Under the pieces are notes generated by a model. That model made no database searches. It saw only the letters and a program-made list of their open reading frames with translations, and had not been told where the DNA came from. DNA of 64,000 bases from DASRDR01 sp044867785 (GTDB taxonomy: Bacteria; Methylomirabilota; Methylomirabilia; Rokubacteriales; DASRDR01). Each line of letters begins with the position of its first letter. Position 1 is the stretch's first letter. Positions 7,986 through 15,674 of this stretch are shown in pieces. The translations under genes were made by a program, and so were the position numbers. The stretch spans positions 11,377-75,376 of the forward strand of contig JBIOVM010000027.1 of assembly GCA_044867785.1 (NCBI GenBank), read 5' to 3'.

Positions 7986-8849
7986 TCAGCCTCCCGCCAA
8001 GGTTCTCGCGAGTGCCCGCCGCACGAGGGCCCCGACCATCTCGCGGCGGTATTCCGCCGTCGCGCGCACGTCGGCGATCGGCCGCGCGGCGGCGCTCGCC
8101 AGCTCCGCCACCCGGTCGATCGCCGCCGGCGAAAGCCCGCCCGCCACCAGGGCCGCCTCCGCGTCGGGCACACGGCGCGGCGTCGGCGCCACCGCCCCGA
8201 GGGCGAGCCGCGCGTCGGTCACCGCGGCGCCGTCCCGGCGGAGCGCGAGGGCGACGCCGACGATGGCGATGTCCATCGCGCGCCGAACGTCCAGGCGCTC
8301 GTAGCGGACGTCCCAGCCCGCGTGCTTGCGCGGCACCTCCACCCACGCGAGCAGCTCTCCCGCGGCGAGCGCGGTCTCCCCTGGCCCGCGAAAGAAGTCT
8401 GCCAGCGGCAGTCGCCGCTCGCCAGCCGTCCCGGCGATCCCGACCACGGCGTCGAGGACGAGCAGCACCGGGGAGAGATCCGCTGCGGGCGAGGCGTTGC
8501 AGAGGTTGCCGCCGACGGTCGCGAGATGGCGAATGGCGGGCGAGCCCATGAAGCGCGCGGTGAACGGCAGCACCGGGTACTCGGCGGCGACCAGCGGATG
8601 CTCCATCAGGGCGGCGAGAGTCGCCAGCGCGCCGAAGCGGATCGCGTCCGCGGCCGCCTCGATGGCGGCCAGGCCGGGAATGCGCTTCAGGTTGACCACC
8701 GCCGGCGGGCGCTTCCCCCGCTGGGTCTGCCGGAGGTGGACCATGAGATCCGTCCCGCCGGCCAGGATCGCCGCGCGCGGCTCTTCGGCCAAGAGGCGGC
8801 AGGCCTCGTCGAGCGTGGCCGGCCGGTGATGCGCGAACGAGGGTCTCAG
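7986..8849 (-). CDS. FAD-binding subunit of xanthine dehydrogenase-family enzyme, apparent CTG start
   Basis: Contains the two FAD-binding motifs of the CoxM/XdhB family, ILAGGTDLM and TVGGNLCNASPAAD, followed by the CO_deh_flav_C domain. Homologues begin with a segment like RPFxYHRPxTLxEAxxLL; here the equivalent LRPSFAHHRPATLDEACRLL is encoded directly after a CTG at 8849. An in-frame TAG lies four codons upstream of that CTG and GGGAGG is ~4 nt before it. The only other in-frame start is a TTG at 8792, which would delete the conserved N-terminus. I therefore annotate CTG as the start, giving 287 aa. It is the first gene of the three-subunit operon. Confidence 0.88.
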   Translation of the reverse strand: MRPSFAHHRPATLDEACRLLAEEPRAAILAGGTDLMVHLRQTQRGKRPPAVVNLKRIPGLAAIEAAADAIRFGALATLAALMEHPLVAAEYPVLPFTARFMGSPAIRHLATVGGNLCNASPAADLSPVLLVLDAVVGIAGTAGERRLPLADFFRGPGETALAAGELLAWVEVPRKHAGWDVRYERLDVRRAMDIAIVGVALALRRDGAAVTDARLALGAVAPTPRRVPDAEAALVAGGLSPAAIDRVAELASAAARPIADVRATAEYRREMVGALVRRALARTLAGG

Positions 8850-8922
8850 AGGTCCTCCCTAGCGCCGTCGGGGCCAGTCTAGCATCGCCGTAGCTTCCCG
8901 GGCCGTCACCGGAGCCCGACGT

Positions 8923-10116
8923 TCAGGCGATCACGCCGCGGCGTCGAAGCTCCGCGATCCGGTCCGGCGGGTAGCCGGTCAGCTCTCGCAGCACCGCGTC
9001 CGTGTGCTCGCCGAGCGCGGGCGGTGGCGGCGGGCGGAACGGGGGCATGCCGGCGGCCTTGATGGGCGTCCCGAGCGTTCGGAGCGTCCCCAGCTTCGGA
9101 TGCTCGAGGTCCACGACCATCTGCCGCAGGAGCACCTGCGGGTCGCTCAACACGCGGTCCACCGTGTTGATCGGCGCCGCCGGCACCCCCTCTCGCTGGA
9201 GCCGAGCGAGCCATTCCTCCGTCGTCCGCGCCGGGAAGATGGCCTCGAGCACCGGGACGAGGTCGGCGCGCCGCTCCACCCGCTTCGGATTCGAGTCGAA
9301 CCGGAGATCGGCACCGAGGTCGGGCCGATCGATCGCCCGGCAGAAGCCGGCCCAGAACTTCTCGGCGAAGACGGCGACCACCACGTGACCGTCCCGCGTC
9401 GGGAACGCCTGGTACGGGACGACCGAGGCGTGGCCGGAGCCGACGCGGTCCGGCACCCGGCCGTCCGCCCAGAAGTACTGGGCGACGTACGTGAGGAGGG
9501 AGACTTGGCCGTCCAGGAGGGACAGATCGACGTGCGTGCCCTCGCCGCTCCGTTCCCGGCGGAAGAGCGCGCCGGCGACGGCGAGCGCGCCGAACATCCC
9601 GCCGGCGAGATCGCCCATCGGCAGCCCCATCCGCGCCGGCGAGCGCCCGGCCTCGCCCGTGAGGCTCATTGCGCCGCCCATGGCCTGGAGCGCGAGATCG
9701 AACGCCGGCCACTCCCGGTACGGTCCGTCCTGGCCGAAGGCCGAGATCGAGCAGACGATCAGGCGCGGGTTCAGCTGACGCAGTGCCTCCGGCGCACAGC
9801 CGAGGCGCGCCATCACGCCGGGCCGGAAGTTCTCCCAGACGACGTCGGCGACGCGGCACAGATCGTGGAACGCCGCTCGGCCCTCCGGCCGCTCGAGATC
9901 CAGCGCGACGCTCTTCTTGCCCCGATTGATCGAGAGGAAGTACGCGCTCTCGCGCTCGGCTCCGAGGAAGGGGGGGCCCATCGCGCGCATGGGATCGCCG
10001 CCCCCGGGCTCCTCGATCTTGATCACCTCGGCACCGAGGTCGGCCAGGAGCATCGAGCCGTAGGGGCCGGCCAGCATGCGCGACAGGTCGAGCACCCGGA
10101 CGCCCGCGAACAGCAT
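8923..10116 (-). CDS. CaiB/BaiF (family III) CoA-transferase
   Basis: 397 aa. The N-terminal signature is GVRVLDLSRMLAGPYGSMLL, ADLGAEVIKIEEPG follows, and the catalytic aspartate is D169 in GLPMGDLAGGMFG, the same number as in formyl-CoA transferase. It moves CoA between carboxylic acids; the substrate is not deducible. The ATG at 10116 is 7 nt after the upstream gene's stop. A TTG at 10140 is possible but would overlap the neighbour. It is the last gene of an operon with two methyltransferases and a B12-dependent mutase, so a role in activating or recycling a dicarboxylic acid is plausible. Confidence 0.92.
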   Translation of the reverse strand: MLFAGVRVLDLSRMLAGPYGSMLLADLGAEVIKIEEPGGGDPMRAMGPPFLGAERESAYFLSINRGKKSVALDLERPEGRAAFHDLCRVADVVWENFRPGVMARLGCAPEALRQLNPRLIVCSISAFGQDGPYREWPAFDLALQAMGGAMSLTGEAGRSPARMGLPMGDLAGGMFGALAVAGALFRRERSGEGTHVDLSLLDGQVSLLTYVAQYFWADGRVPDRVGSGHASVVPYQAFPTRDGHVVVAVFAEKFWAGFCRAIDRPDLGADLRFDSNPKRVERRADLVPVLEAIFPARTTEEWLARLQREGVPAAPINTVDRVLSDPQVLLRQMVVDLEHPKLGTLRTLGTPIKAAGMPPFRPPPPPALGEHTDAVLRELTGYPPDRIAELRRRGVIA

Positions 10117-10123
10117 CGGTCGC

Positions 10124-10876
10124 TCAGGCGCGGCGGGCAAGCACGTCGTACGAGGGCCGGCCGGCCGCGAAGGAAAAGCCGGCCCCGTCGTAGAGATCCG
10201 TCACGACGACGACCTCGAACCCGTTGCGTCGGAGCGCGTCCTCGACTTCCTCGACGTCGTGGAGCCGCATCACGTGGCGCTCGTGCGCGACGTGGTCCGG
10301 CGTCTCGAGCGTGAGGTCGACCGAGAGTGTCCGCGCTGATTCGTCGAACCGGCCGCGGCTATCGGCGACGATGCGGCCCGCCGCGACCGTCCGGGAGTTG
10401 CGGAACGTGTAGCGGCGGCGCCCGGCGGGCGTGATGAAATCGAAGAGGAAGAGGCCCCCCGGTCGGACGCGCGGCCCGAGCTCGGCCAGAAAGCGCGCGA
10501 GGCCACCGTCCTGCGCGCCCACGTAGGCGACCACGTCGTCGATCGCGGTGACCAGGTCGAACGTGGGCTGCGGGCGGAGGCACTCGAGTGTCCCGCAGAC
10601 GCGGGCCAGACGGTTGGCGGTGCCGCCCAGGCGCGCCCGCGCGAGCATCTGATGGAGAAGGTCGAGGCACACGGACCGGAAGCCGGCGCGGGCCCAGTAC
10701 CGGCTGTAGCGGCAAGTGCCCGCCCCCACGTCGAGGTGCCGCCCCGCTCGGAGCCCGGCGGCCCCGACCAGATCGGAGGCGCCGACGAACCACCGCCGGA
10801 TCCCGCGCGGCTCGAACAGCTGAGCGAAGTAGGGCGCGAGCGTGGCGTAGGGCGCGGCGGGGCTCCCGGGCCTCAC
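10124..10876 (-). CDS. Class I SAM-dependent methyltransferase
   Basis: 250 aa from a GTG that overlaps the previous gene's TGA by 4 nt. Motif I is HLDVGAGTCRYSRYW near residues 45-60, a D-containing strand follows (FRSVCLDLL), then TFDLVTAIDDVVAYV and RPGGLFLFDFITP. This is the Rossmann methyltransferase core with a C-terminal beta region (YTFRNSRTVAAG, HVMRLHDVEEVEDAL). The substrate is unknown. It is translationally coupled to a second methyltransferase immediately upstream. Confidence 0.85.
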   Translation of the reverse strand: MRPGSPAAPYATLAPYFAQLFEPRGIRRWFVGASDLVGAAGLRAGRHLDVGAGTCRYSRYWARAGFRSVCLDLLHQMLARARLGGTANRLARVCGTLECLRPQPTFDLVTAIDDVVAYVGAQDGGLARFLAELGPRVRPGGLFLFDFITPAGRRRYTFRNSRTVAAGRIVADSRGRFDESARTLSVDLTLETPDHVAHERHVMRLHDVEEVEDALRRNGFEVVVVTDLYDGAGFSFAAGRPSYDVLARRA

Positions 10877-11640
10877 GGCTTCGTCCCGCTCACCGTGAGC
10901 ACGATCTGGGCGCAGACGAATCGGCCCGCCCGGGCGGCCTCCACCAGGCTCTCGACCCACCGTGCCGCGTCGGCCGAGGTGACGGCGCCGGCGTGCGCCG
11001 CGCGCTCCGCCTTGTCCCGGAGCTTCAAGACCTCCTCGTCGTAGTCGGTCGCGACGGCCGCGTACGGCGCCACGCGCACCGACCGCAGACCCGCGTCCTG
11101 CAGGAGCCCGGGCAGCACGCGGCCCACCCGGCCGCACTCCATCCGCTCCGTGTGGTGCGCCAGGATCCGGCCGGTGAGGGCCACGTCGGGCGCTTCCACG
11201 ATCAGGCTGTCGTAGTCGGTGTCGCTCACGACCACTCGGCCGCCCGACCGCGTCACCCTCACGATCTCCCCGAGGGCGCGGCGAGGGTCGACCAAGTGGT
11301 GGAACACGCGGTCGGCGCGGCAGGCGTCGAAGGTCTCGTCGTCGAAAGCGAGCGCGTAGGCGTCGCCGACTCGAAAGTCGACCGGACGCGGCAGACCGAG
11401 GCTCTGGGCGCGCGCCTCCCGAATCTTCTCCTCGCTGGCGTCGATCCCCAGGACCGACACGCCCGGGAACCGGCCGGCGATGTCGCGCACGTCTCCGCCC
11501 GTCCCGCACCCGACGTCCAGCACCTGATCCCCTTCCACGAGGCCGAGGAGCTCGAAGCTCCGCGCCTTGTAGCCGAGCCAGCTCTCCTCGACCGTCGCCA
11601 CGCCGGTCAGAATGCGGTCGGCTCCTTGTGCTCGCCCCAC
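10873..11640 (-). CDS. Class I SAM-dependent methyltransferase (UbiE-like)
   Basis: 255 aa from a GTG at 11640. Motif I is VLDVGCGTGGDVRDIAG, with VLGIDASEEKI, then FDACRADRVFHHLVDPRRAL and SGGRVVVSDTDYDS. This matches the ubiquinone/menaquinone-type methyltransferase fold. The start is uncertain: the GTG at 11640 overlaps the mutase gene by 34 nt, while a GTG at 11601 lies 5 nt after the mutase stop and gives MATVEESWLGYKARSF. An AAGGAG inside the mutase 3' end could serve either. Position downstream of the mutase and coupling to the next methyltransferase point to one transcript. Confidence 0.85.
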   Translation of the reverse strand: MGRAQGADRILTGVATVEESWLGYKARSFELLGLVEGDQVLDVGCGTGGDVRDIAGRFPGVSVLGIDASEEKIREARAQSLGLPRPVDFRVGDAYALAFDDETFDACRADRVFHHLVDPRRALGEIVRVTRSGGRVVVSDTDYDSLIVEAPDVALTGRILAHHTERMECGRVGRVLPGLLQDAGLRSVRVAPYAAVATDYDEEVLKLRDKAERAAHAGAVTSADAARWVESLVEAARAGRFVCAQIVLTVSGTKP

Positions 11641-13232
11641 ACGTCGCGGAGGGAGCCGGCCATCTCGCCCAGCGTCGCGTAGGCGCGCACCGCTTCGAGG
11701 ATCGGCGGCATGAGGTTGTCGCCGCCCCGGGCCACGTCGCGGAGCCGCCCCAGCGTCCGATCGACCGCGTCCTGGTCGCGTTCCCGGCGGAGACGGCGGA
11801 GGCGCGCCACCTGAGCCTCGGCCACCCTGGGGTCGAACGCGTAGAGCTCGAGCGCGTCGGACGCCTCGCGCTTCGCGTCCGGCGCGAGGTGGCGGTTCAC
11901 GGCGACCTTGGGATACTCCCCGGAGAGCATCATCTGCTCGAACCGGTAGGCTTGGCGCGCGACCTCGGCCTGGATGGCCCCCGTCTTGACCGCCTCGACG
12001 ATGCCGCCCATCCGCTCCACCCGCTCGATCTCCGCCTGGATTCGGGCCTCCATCTCGTTCGTGAGCGTCTCGACGAAGTAGGAGCCGGCCAGGGGATCGA
12101 CGGTGTCGGCCACCCCCGTCTCCTCCGCGCAGATCTGCATCGTGCGCAGCGCGATCAGCTGCGCCTTGGACGAGGGGATCGTGTACGCCTCGTCATAGGT
12201 CGGGAGCGCGCTCGTCTGGCAACCGGACAGCGCGGCGGCGAGGATGTAGTACGCGCCCCGTACGATGTTGTTCTCGGGCTCCTGCACCGTGAAGCCGGAC
12301 CCGCCCCCGCCGATCAGCGAGCGGAACATCATCGACCGGGGGTTGCGGGCCCCGAACCGCTCCTTCATGAGCCGTGCGTAGAGCCGCCGGCCCGCCCGGA
12401 ACTTCGCCACCTCCTCGAACAGCCGGCCCCACGCCGTGAAGTTGAAGGACAGGCGAGGCGCGAACTCGTCGACCGGCACGCCCCGGCGCACCAGGAGCTC
12501 CGCGTACGCGGCGACGATCAGGAGCCCGTAGGCCATCTCCTGGGCGGGCGTGCATCCGGCCTCGCGGATGTGGTATCCGCACACCGAGATGGGGTTGACC
12601 TTCGGCGCGTGCCGCGCGCAGAACTCCGCGATGTCGCAGACCAGGCGCAAGGACGGGTCAACCGGATAGACCCACGTCCCGCGCGCGATGAACTCCTTGA
12701 GGATGTCGTTCTGGGGCGTGGTGACGACCCGGTCCCACGCGACCCCCTGCTTCTCGGCGACGACGAGGAACATCGCCTGGACGAACGCCGCCATCGAATT
12801 GATGGTGAACGAGATGGACACGCGGTCGGCGGCGATGCCGGCGAACGCTTCCTCCATGTCGAGCAGCGAATCCACCGCCATTCCCACCCGCCCGACCTCG
12901 CCCTCGGCGCGCGGGTCGTCGGAGTCGAGCCCGAGCTGGGTCGGCAGGTCGAAGGCGACGTTGAGCGCGTCCTGGCCGTGGGCCATGAGGTACTTGAAGC
13001 GGGCGTTGGTCTCGGACGGCGTGCCGAAGCCGATGTACTGGCGCATCGTGAAGGGGCGAGCGCGGTACATGTGGGGGTGGATGCCCCGGGTGAACGGGTA
13101 CTCGCCGGGCTCCCCGAGATCCCGCGCGTAGTCGAGCCCCGCGAGGTCCGCGGGGCCGTACACCGGCCGGATCTCGATCCCGTCGAGATAGCGGACGTCC
13201 CGCGGCTTCCTCTCGCCACGCGCCTCGGCCAT
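11607..13232 (-). CDS. Methylmalonyl-CoA mutase large (catalytic) subunit, split type
   Basis: 541 aa, the TIM-barrel catalytic subunit without the fused B12 domain, as in archaeal and some bacterial split mutases. Key residues match the Propionibacterium enzyme with a constant offset of 23: Tyr66 (Y89), Gln174 (Q197), Arg184 (R207), Tyr220 (Y243) and His221 (H244). Tyr and Arg at the substrate carboxylate site distinguish methylmalonyl-CoA mutase from isobutyryl-CoA-type mutases. Visible blocks include FTMRQYIGFGTPSETNARF, TPQNDILKEFIARGTWVYP and DTVDPLAGSYFVE. It should interconvert (R)-methylmalonyl-CoA and succinyl-CoA. The B12-binding subunit lies just upstream; no MeaB chaperone or epimerase is in view. 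Confidence 0.94.
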   Translation of the reverse strand: MAEARGERKPRDVRYLDGIEIRPVYGPADLAGLDYARDLGEPGEYPFTRGIHPHMYRARPFTMRQYIGFGTPSETNARFKYLMAHGQDALNVAFDLPTQLGLDSDDPRAEGEVGRVGMAVDSLLDMEEAFAGIAADRVSISFTINSMAAFVQAMFLVVAEKQGVAWDRVVTTPQNDILKEFIARGTWVYPVDPSLRLVCDIAEFCARHAPKVNPISVCGYHIREAGCTPAQEMAYGLLIVAAYAELLVRRGVPVDEFAPRLSFNFTAWGRLFEEVAKFRAGRRLYARLMKERFGARNPRSMMFRSLIGGGGSGFTVQEPENNIVRGAYYILAAALSGCQTSALPTYDEAYTIPSSKAQLIALRTMQICAEETGVADTVDPLAGSYFVETLTNEMEARIQAEIERVERMGGIVEAVKTGAIQAEVARQAYRFEQMMLSGEYPKVAVNRHLAPDAKREASDALELYAFDPRVAEAQVARLRRLRRERDQDAVDRTLGRLRDVARGGDNLMPPILEAVRAYATLGEMAGSLRDVWGEHKEPTAF

Positions 13233-13255
13233 CGGCTCTCCCTTCCCGCCGGCGC

Positions 13256-13660
13256 CTACGCCGGGCGCGGGAACGACCGGAAGTAGGACACGATCTCGGG
13301 CAACGGAGTCCCCATCGGAAAGACGGCCCGCACGCCCATCGCCTGGAGCGCCGCGGCGTCGCCCGCCGGGATGGTGCCGCCGACCACGACGGCGACGTCG
13401 TCCGCGTCCGCCTCGCGGAGCCGCGCGAGGAGCCGCCCCGACAGCGTGAGGTGGGCGCCGGAGAGCACGGACAGCCCGATCACGTCGACGTCCTCCTGGA
13501 CCGCTTCCGCCACCAGCTCCTCGGGCGTCCGCTTGAGCCCGGAGTACACGACCTCGATCCCCGCGTCGCGAAGAGCGTGCGCCACCACCTTGGCCCCGCG
13601 ATCGTGTCCGTCGAGGCCGGGCTTGGCGATCAGCACCCGGAGCGGACGGGCGCCGGTCAT
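13256..13660 (-). CDS. Methylmalonyl-CoA mutase small subunit (cobalamin-binding)
   Basis: 134 aa, the free B12-binding domain. The base-off/His-on motif DxHxxG is D17-G-H19-D-R-G22 in KPGLDGHDRGAKVVAHALRD; GLSVLSGAH and VVVGGTIPAGD are the other conserved cobalamin contacts. It complements the catalytic subunit 23 nt downstream. The ATG at 13660 overlaps the stop of the DUF35 gene (ATGA), so translation is coupled. The size is that of archaeal McmB-type subunits. Confidence 0.93.
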   Translation of the reverse strand: MTGARPLRVLIAKPGLDGHDRGAKVVAHALRDAGIEVVYSGLKRTPEELVAEAVQEDVDVIGLSVLSGAHLTLSGRLLARLREADADDVAVVVGGTIPAGDAAALQAMGVRAVFPMGTPLPEIVSYFRSFPRPA

Positions 13661-14142
13661 GCGGCTCCCTCCGAGAGCGTGAACGCCAGCAGGTAGCGCG
13701 GCTGCCCCAGCGGGTCGTCCGTGGCGCGCTGGGGCGCGAGACGAACGAGGGTGCCGACCTGGAGACGGGCCGGCTCGGCGACCCCCGTCAGCGGCGCGAA
13801 CAGCCGGAGCCCTCCCACCTCCACCATCGCGAAGATCGCGGGGCGCGGGAAGCCGGCGGGGACGCCGGTCTCCTGGACGGTGAAGCCGTGCACGCGGCCC
13901 TCGCGAGGCAGCTCCGTCCAGTCGAAGGCGGCCGAGGCGCAGGCCGGACAGAAGCCGCGCGGGGGCCAGTCGATCCGGCCGCAGTCCCGGCAGCGCGTCG
14001 TGGTCAGCCGACCCTCGGCAAGGTGATCGTAGAACGCGTGAAGCTTGTTGTGTTCCGCCGCCTCGAGGGGGATGGGGTCGATCGCCCGGAGGTACGGGGG
14101 CCGGGCCTGGGCGCCCGGCGACGCGCTGGTCGGCTGGCTCAT
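13657..14142 (-). CDS. DUF35-type Zn-ribbon/OB-fold acyl-CoA-associated protein
   Basis: 161 aa. A rubredoxin-like zinc ribbon is formed by C51, C54, C65 and C68 (CRDCG...CPAC), followed by an OB-fold beta barrel (GRVHGFTVQETGVPAGFPRP, FAMVEVGGLRLFAPLTG, GTLVRLAPQ). DUF35 proteins act as partners of SCP-x-type thiolases or HMG-CoA synthase, channelling acyl-CoA. A thiolase of that type is in this window at 17.2-18.4 kb, but in a separate operon. This gene leads the mutase operon. Confidence 0.88.
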   Translation of the reverse strand: MSQPTSASPGAQARPPYLRAIDPIPLEAAEHNKLHAFYDHLAEGRLTTTRCRDCGRIDWPPRGFCPACASAAFDWTELPREGRVHGFTVQETGVPAGFPRPAIFAMVEVGGLRLFAPLTGVAEPARLQVGTLVRLAPQRATDDPLGQPRYLLAFTLSEGAA

Positions 14143-14188
14143 CGCCTCCGATGTCCCCCTGGCGGCAGTCTATCACCGCGTGCTCCGT

Positions 14189-14290
14189 CAAAGTCGGGGT
14201 CAGACCCCCACTTTGGTTTTCGGGGCGCGGTCGCGAGGGGACGGGTGGGTGACAGTCAAAGTCAAAGTCAGGGCCTGACCCCGACTTTGA
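14189..14290. repeat. REP-like inverted pair of 27-nt imperfect palindromes
   Basis: Two 27-nt units, 14189-14215 and 14264-14290, each begin CAAAGTC and end ACTTTG around a GGGGTC...GACCCC or related core. Arms pair at 12 of 13 positions in the first and 11 of 13 in the second. The second unit is closest to the reverse complement of the first, so they form a head-to-head pair about 50 nt apart. The right unit also encodes the last codons and the stop of the adjacent DUF2459 gene. A related core recurs at 51071-51087. This looks like a REP/BIME family. Confidence 0.7.
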
Positions 14291-14963
14291 AATCCGTGGA
14301 GACGGGCCGCCCGAGGGGGCGGACTTGCAGCATCAGCTGATGAGCCGTCAGCGTCAGCGCCGGCCAAACGGGCAAGCCGGTGGCCCGAAGCGCTCGCGCA
14401 GTCCAGGAGTTGCATGTGTTCAGCACGTGGAAGCGGTCGCGGCCCACGTAGAAGACGACCGACGCGTCGCTTCCGTCGGCGCCGATGCGGACCGGCCGGC
14501 CGTCGGCGTCGGCGGCGTGGCTCGCCTCGATGAATCCGGCCAGCGCATCCAGGCCGGAGGCCGACAGGCGAAGCTCGACGACCTCGATCCCTCGGAATCG
14601 CTCGGCAATGGGCTCGTCGAAACCGGACACCCGAAGGGCGCTGCCTCGGGACAGGAAGGCCGCTCGAAGAGCGAGCGCCGGTGTCAGTCGGGCCGCAGGA
14701 TAGGCGTCCCGGTCGCCCCATCCCACCTCGAGGTAGCGACGGTCCCGGAAGGGCTCGCGTTGCGGCCAGCGGCCCGCGGGCACCGTAATCCCCTCCATGA
14801 CGACTTCCGTGTGCCAACCGTTACTCACGACGTGTATCGCCGTCCCCGTCTCCGCGGGCCCAGGCGAACCCGGTGAGGGCCCGGCGGCGCAGGCGGCGAG
14901 CCCGAGCCCCGCGAGCAGGACGACGAGCGGCCGGAGGCCCGGTCGGGGCCTCGCCGCGGGCAT
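14268..14963 (-). CDS. DUF2459 (TIGR02117-like) lipoprotein
   Basis: 231 aa. The N-terminus MPAARPRPGLRPLVVLLAGL then GLAAC is a lipoprotein signal with the cysteine at the lipobox. The body shows IHVVSNGWHTEVVMEGI, YLEVGWGDRDAYPA and HVLNTCNSWTARALRATGLP, all diagnostic of DUF2459, a family with conserved His and Cys residues but no settled function. The ATG overlaps the phosphatase stop by 4 nt. The last residues (STDFKVGVRP) are encoded by a REP-like palindrome, so the native C-terminus was probably replaced by repeat insertion. Confidence 0.85.
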   Translation of the reverse strand: MPAARPRPGLRPLVVLLAGLGLAACAAGPSPGSPGPAETGTAIHVVSNGWHTEVVMEGITVPAGRWPQREPFRDRRYLEVGWGDRDAYPAARLTPALALRAAFLSRGSALRVSGFDEPIAERFRGIEVVELRLSASGLDALAGFIEASHAADADGRPVRIGADGSDASVVFYVGRDRFHVLNTCNSWTARALRATGLPVWPALTLTAHQLMLQVRPLGRPVSTDFKVGVRP

Positions 14964-15502
14964 CAGGAGACGACGAGACGCCGGACGAAGTCTTCCTGGA
15001 GGGAATGCTCCATGGCCGTCGGCCGATAGAGGCGGCGAAGCTCGGTCACCGGGTCCCCGACCAGACCGTGCGTCTTCAGGACGGAGGCGAGAACCACCGC
15101 GGTGCGTCCGAGGCCGGCGTTGCAGTGGACGAGGACGTTGCCGCCGCGAGCCAGCCGATGGCCCAACTCGTCCAGGAGCTGGCCGAAGGCGGGCACGTCC
15201 GCGGGCACTCCGAAGTCGGCGATCGGAAACCGCTTCAAGACGATCCCCTCGCGGGCCAGCGCCTCGAAGAGGCCCGGCGCACGCCGCGGGATCTCCCAGT
15301 CCTCGATGAGGCTCACGACCAGGTCGACGCCCGACTCCCGCCAGGCGCGGGCGCCTTCGTCCACCTTGTCGCGGGACGGCGGCTCGTCCGGATAACTCGG
15401 CCGCCCGGCGCCGAGGAGCGACGCCGCTTCCGGCAGGAGGGGATGGCGCACGCGCAACGGCTGCCCCACGGGCGGGATCACCGAACCACGCCCATGCCGC
15501 AC
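14963..15502 (-). CDS. Dual-specificity/tyrosine-type protein phosphatase
   Basis: 179 aa. The cysteine phosphatase loop is HCNAGLGRT with nucleophile C127 and R133 (CX5R). D96 in RFPIADFGVP is a good candidate for the general acid. Small cytosolic DSP-like enzymes of this layout dephosphorylate proteins, phosphoinositides or nucleotides; the substrate is unknown. A GTG start at 15502 is used because no in-frame ATG is near. The gene is coupled to the DUF2459 lipoprotein and is divergent from the NYN-domain gene. Confidence 0.88.
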   Translation of the reverse strand: MRHGRGSVIPPVGQPLRVRHPLLPEAASLLGAGRPSYPDEPPSRDKVDEGARAWRESGVDLVVSLIEDWEIPRRAPGLFEALAREGIVLKRFPIADFGVPADVPAFGQLLDELGHRLARGGNVLVHCNAGLGRTAVVLASVLKTHGLVGDPVTELRRLYRPTAMEHSLQEDFVRRLVVS

Positions 15503-15674
15503 GGGCTCGCTCGGAGGGCAAACGCACCTGGCGCCACCGTCACGAGCGGGAGTATATCAGCGGGGTCCCGGGCCTTCGGCGTCCGGTGTCCGGCGCCCGC
15601 CCGGCCTCCTCCCCCCGAGCGCTGCCGGCTCGCGCTCGAGAACGGACCGTCATGCGATACACTGTGAGGCGACA

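Noticed and set aside
10873..11601. Shorter start (GTG 11601) for the UbiE-like methyltransferase
   Set aside because: It avoids the overlap with the mutase gene but removes RILTGV; neither start has a convincing ribosome site, so the longer form is kept with a note.
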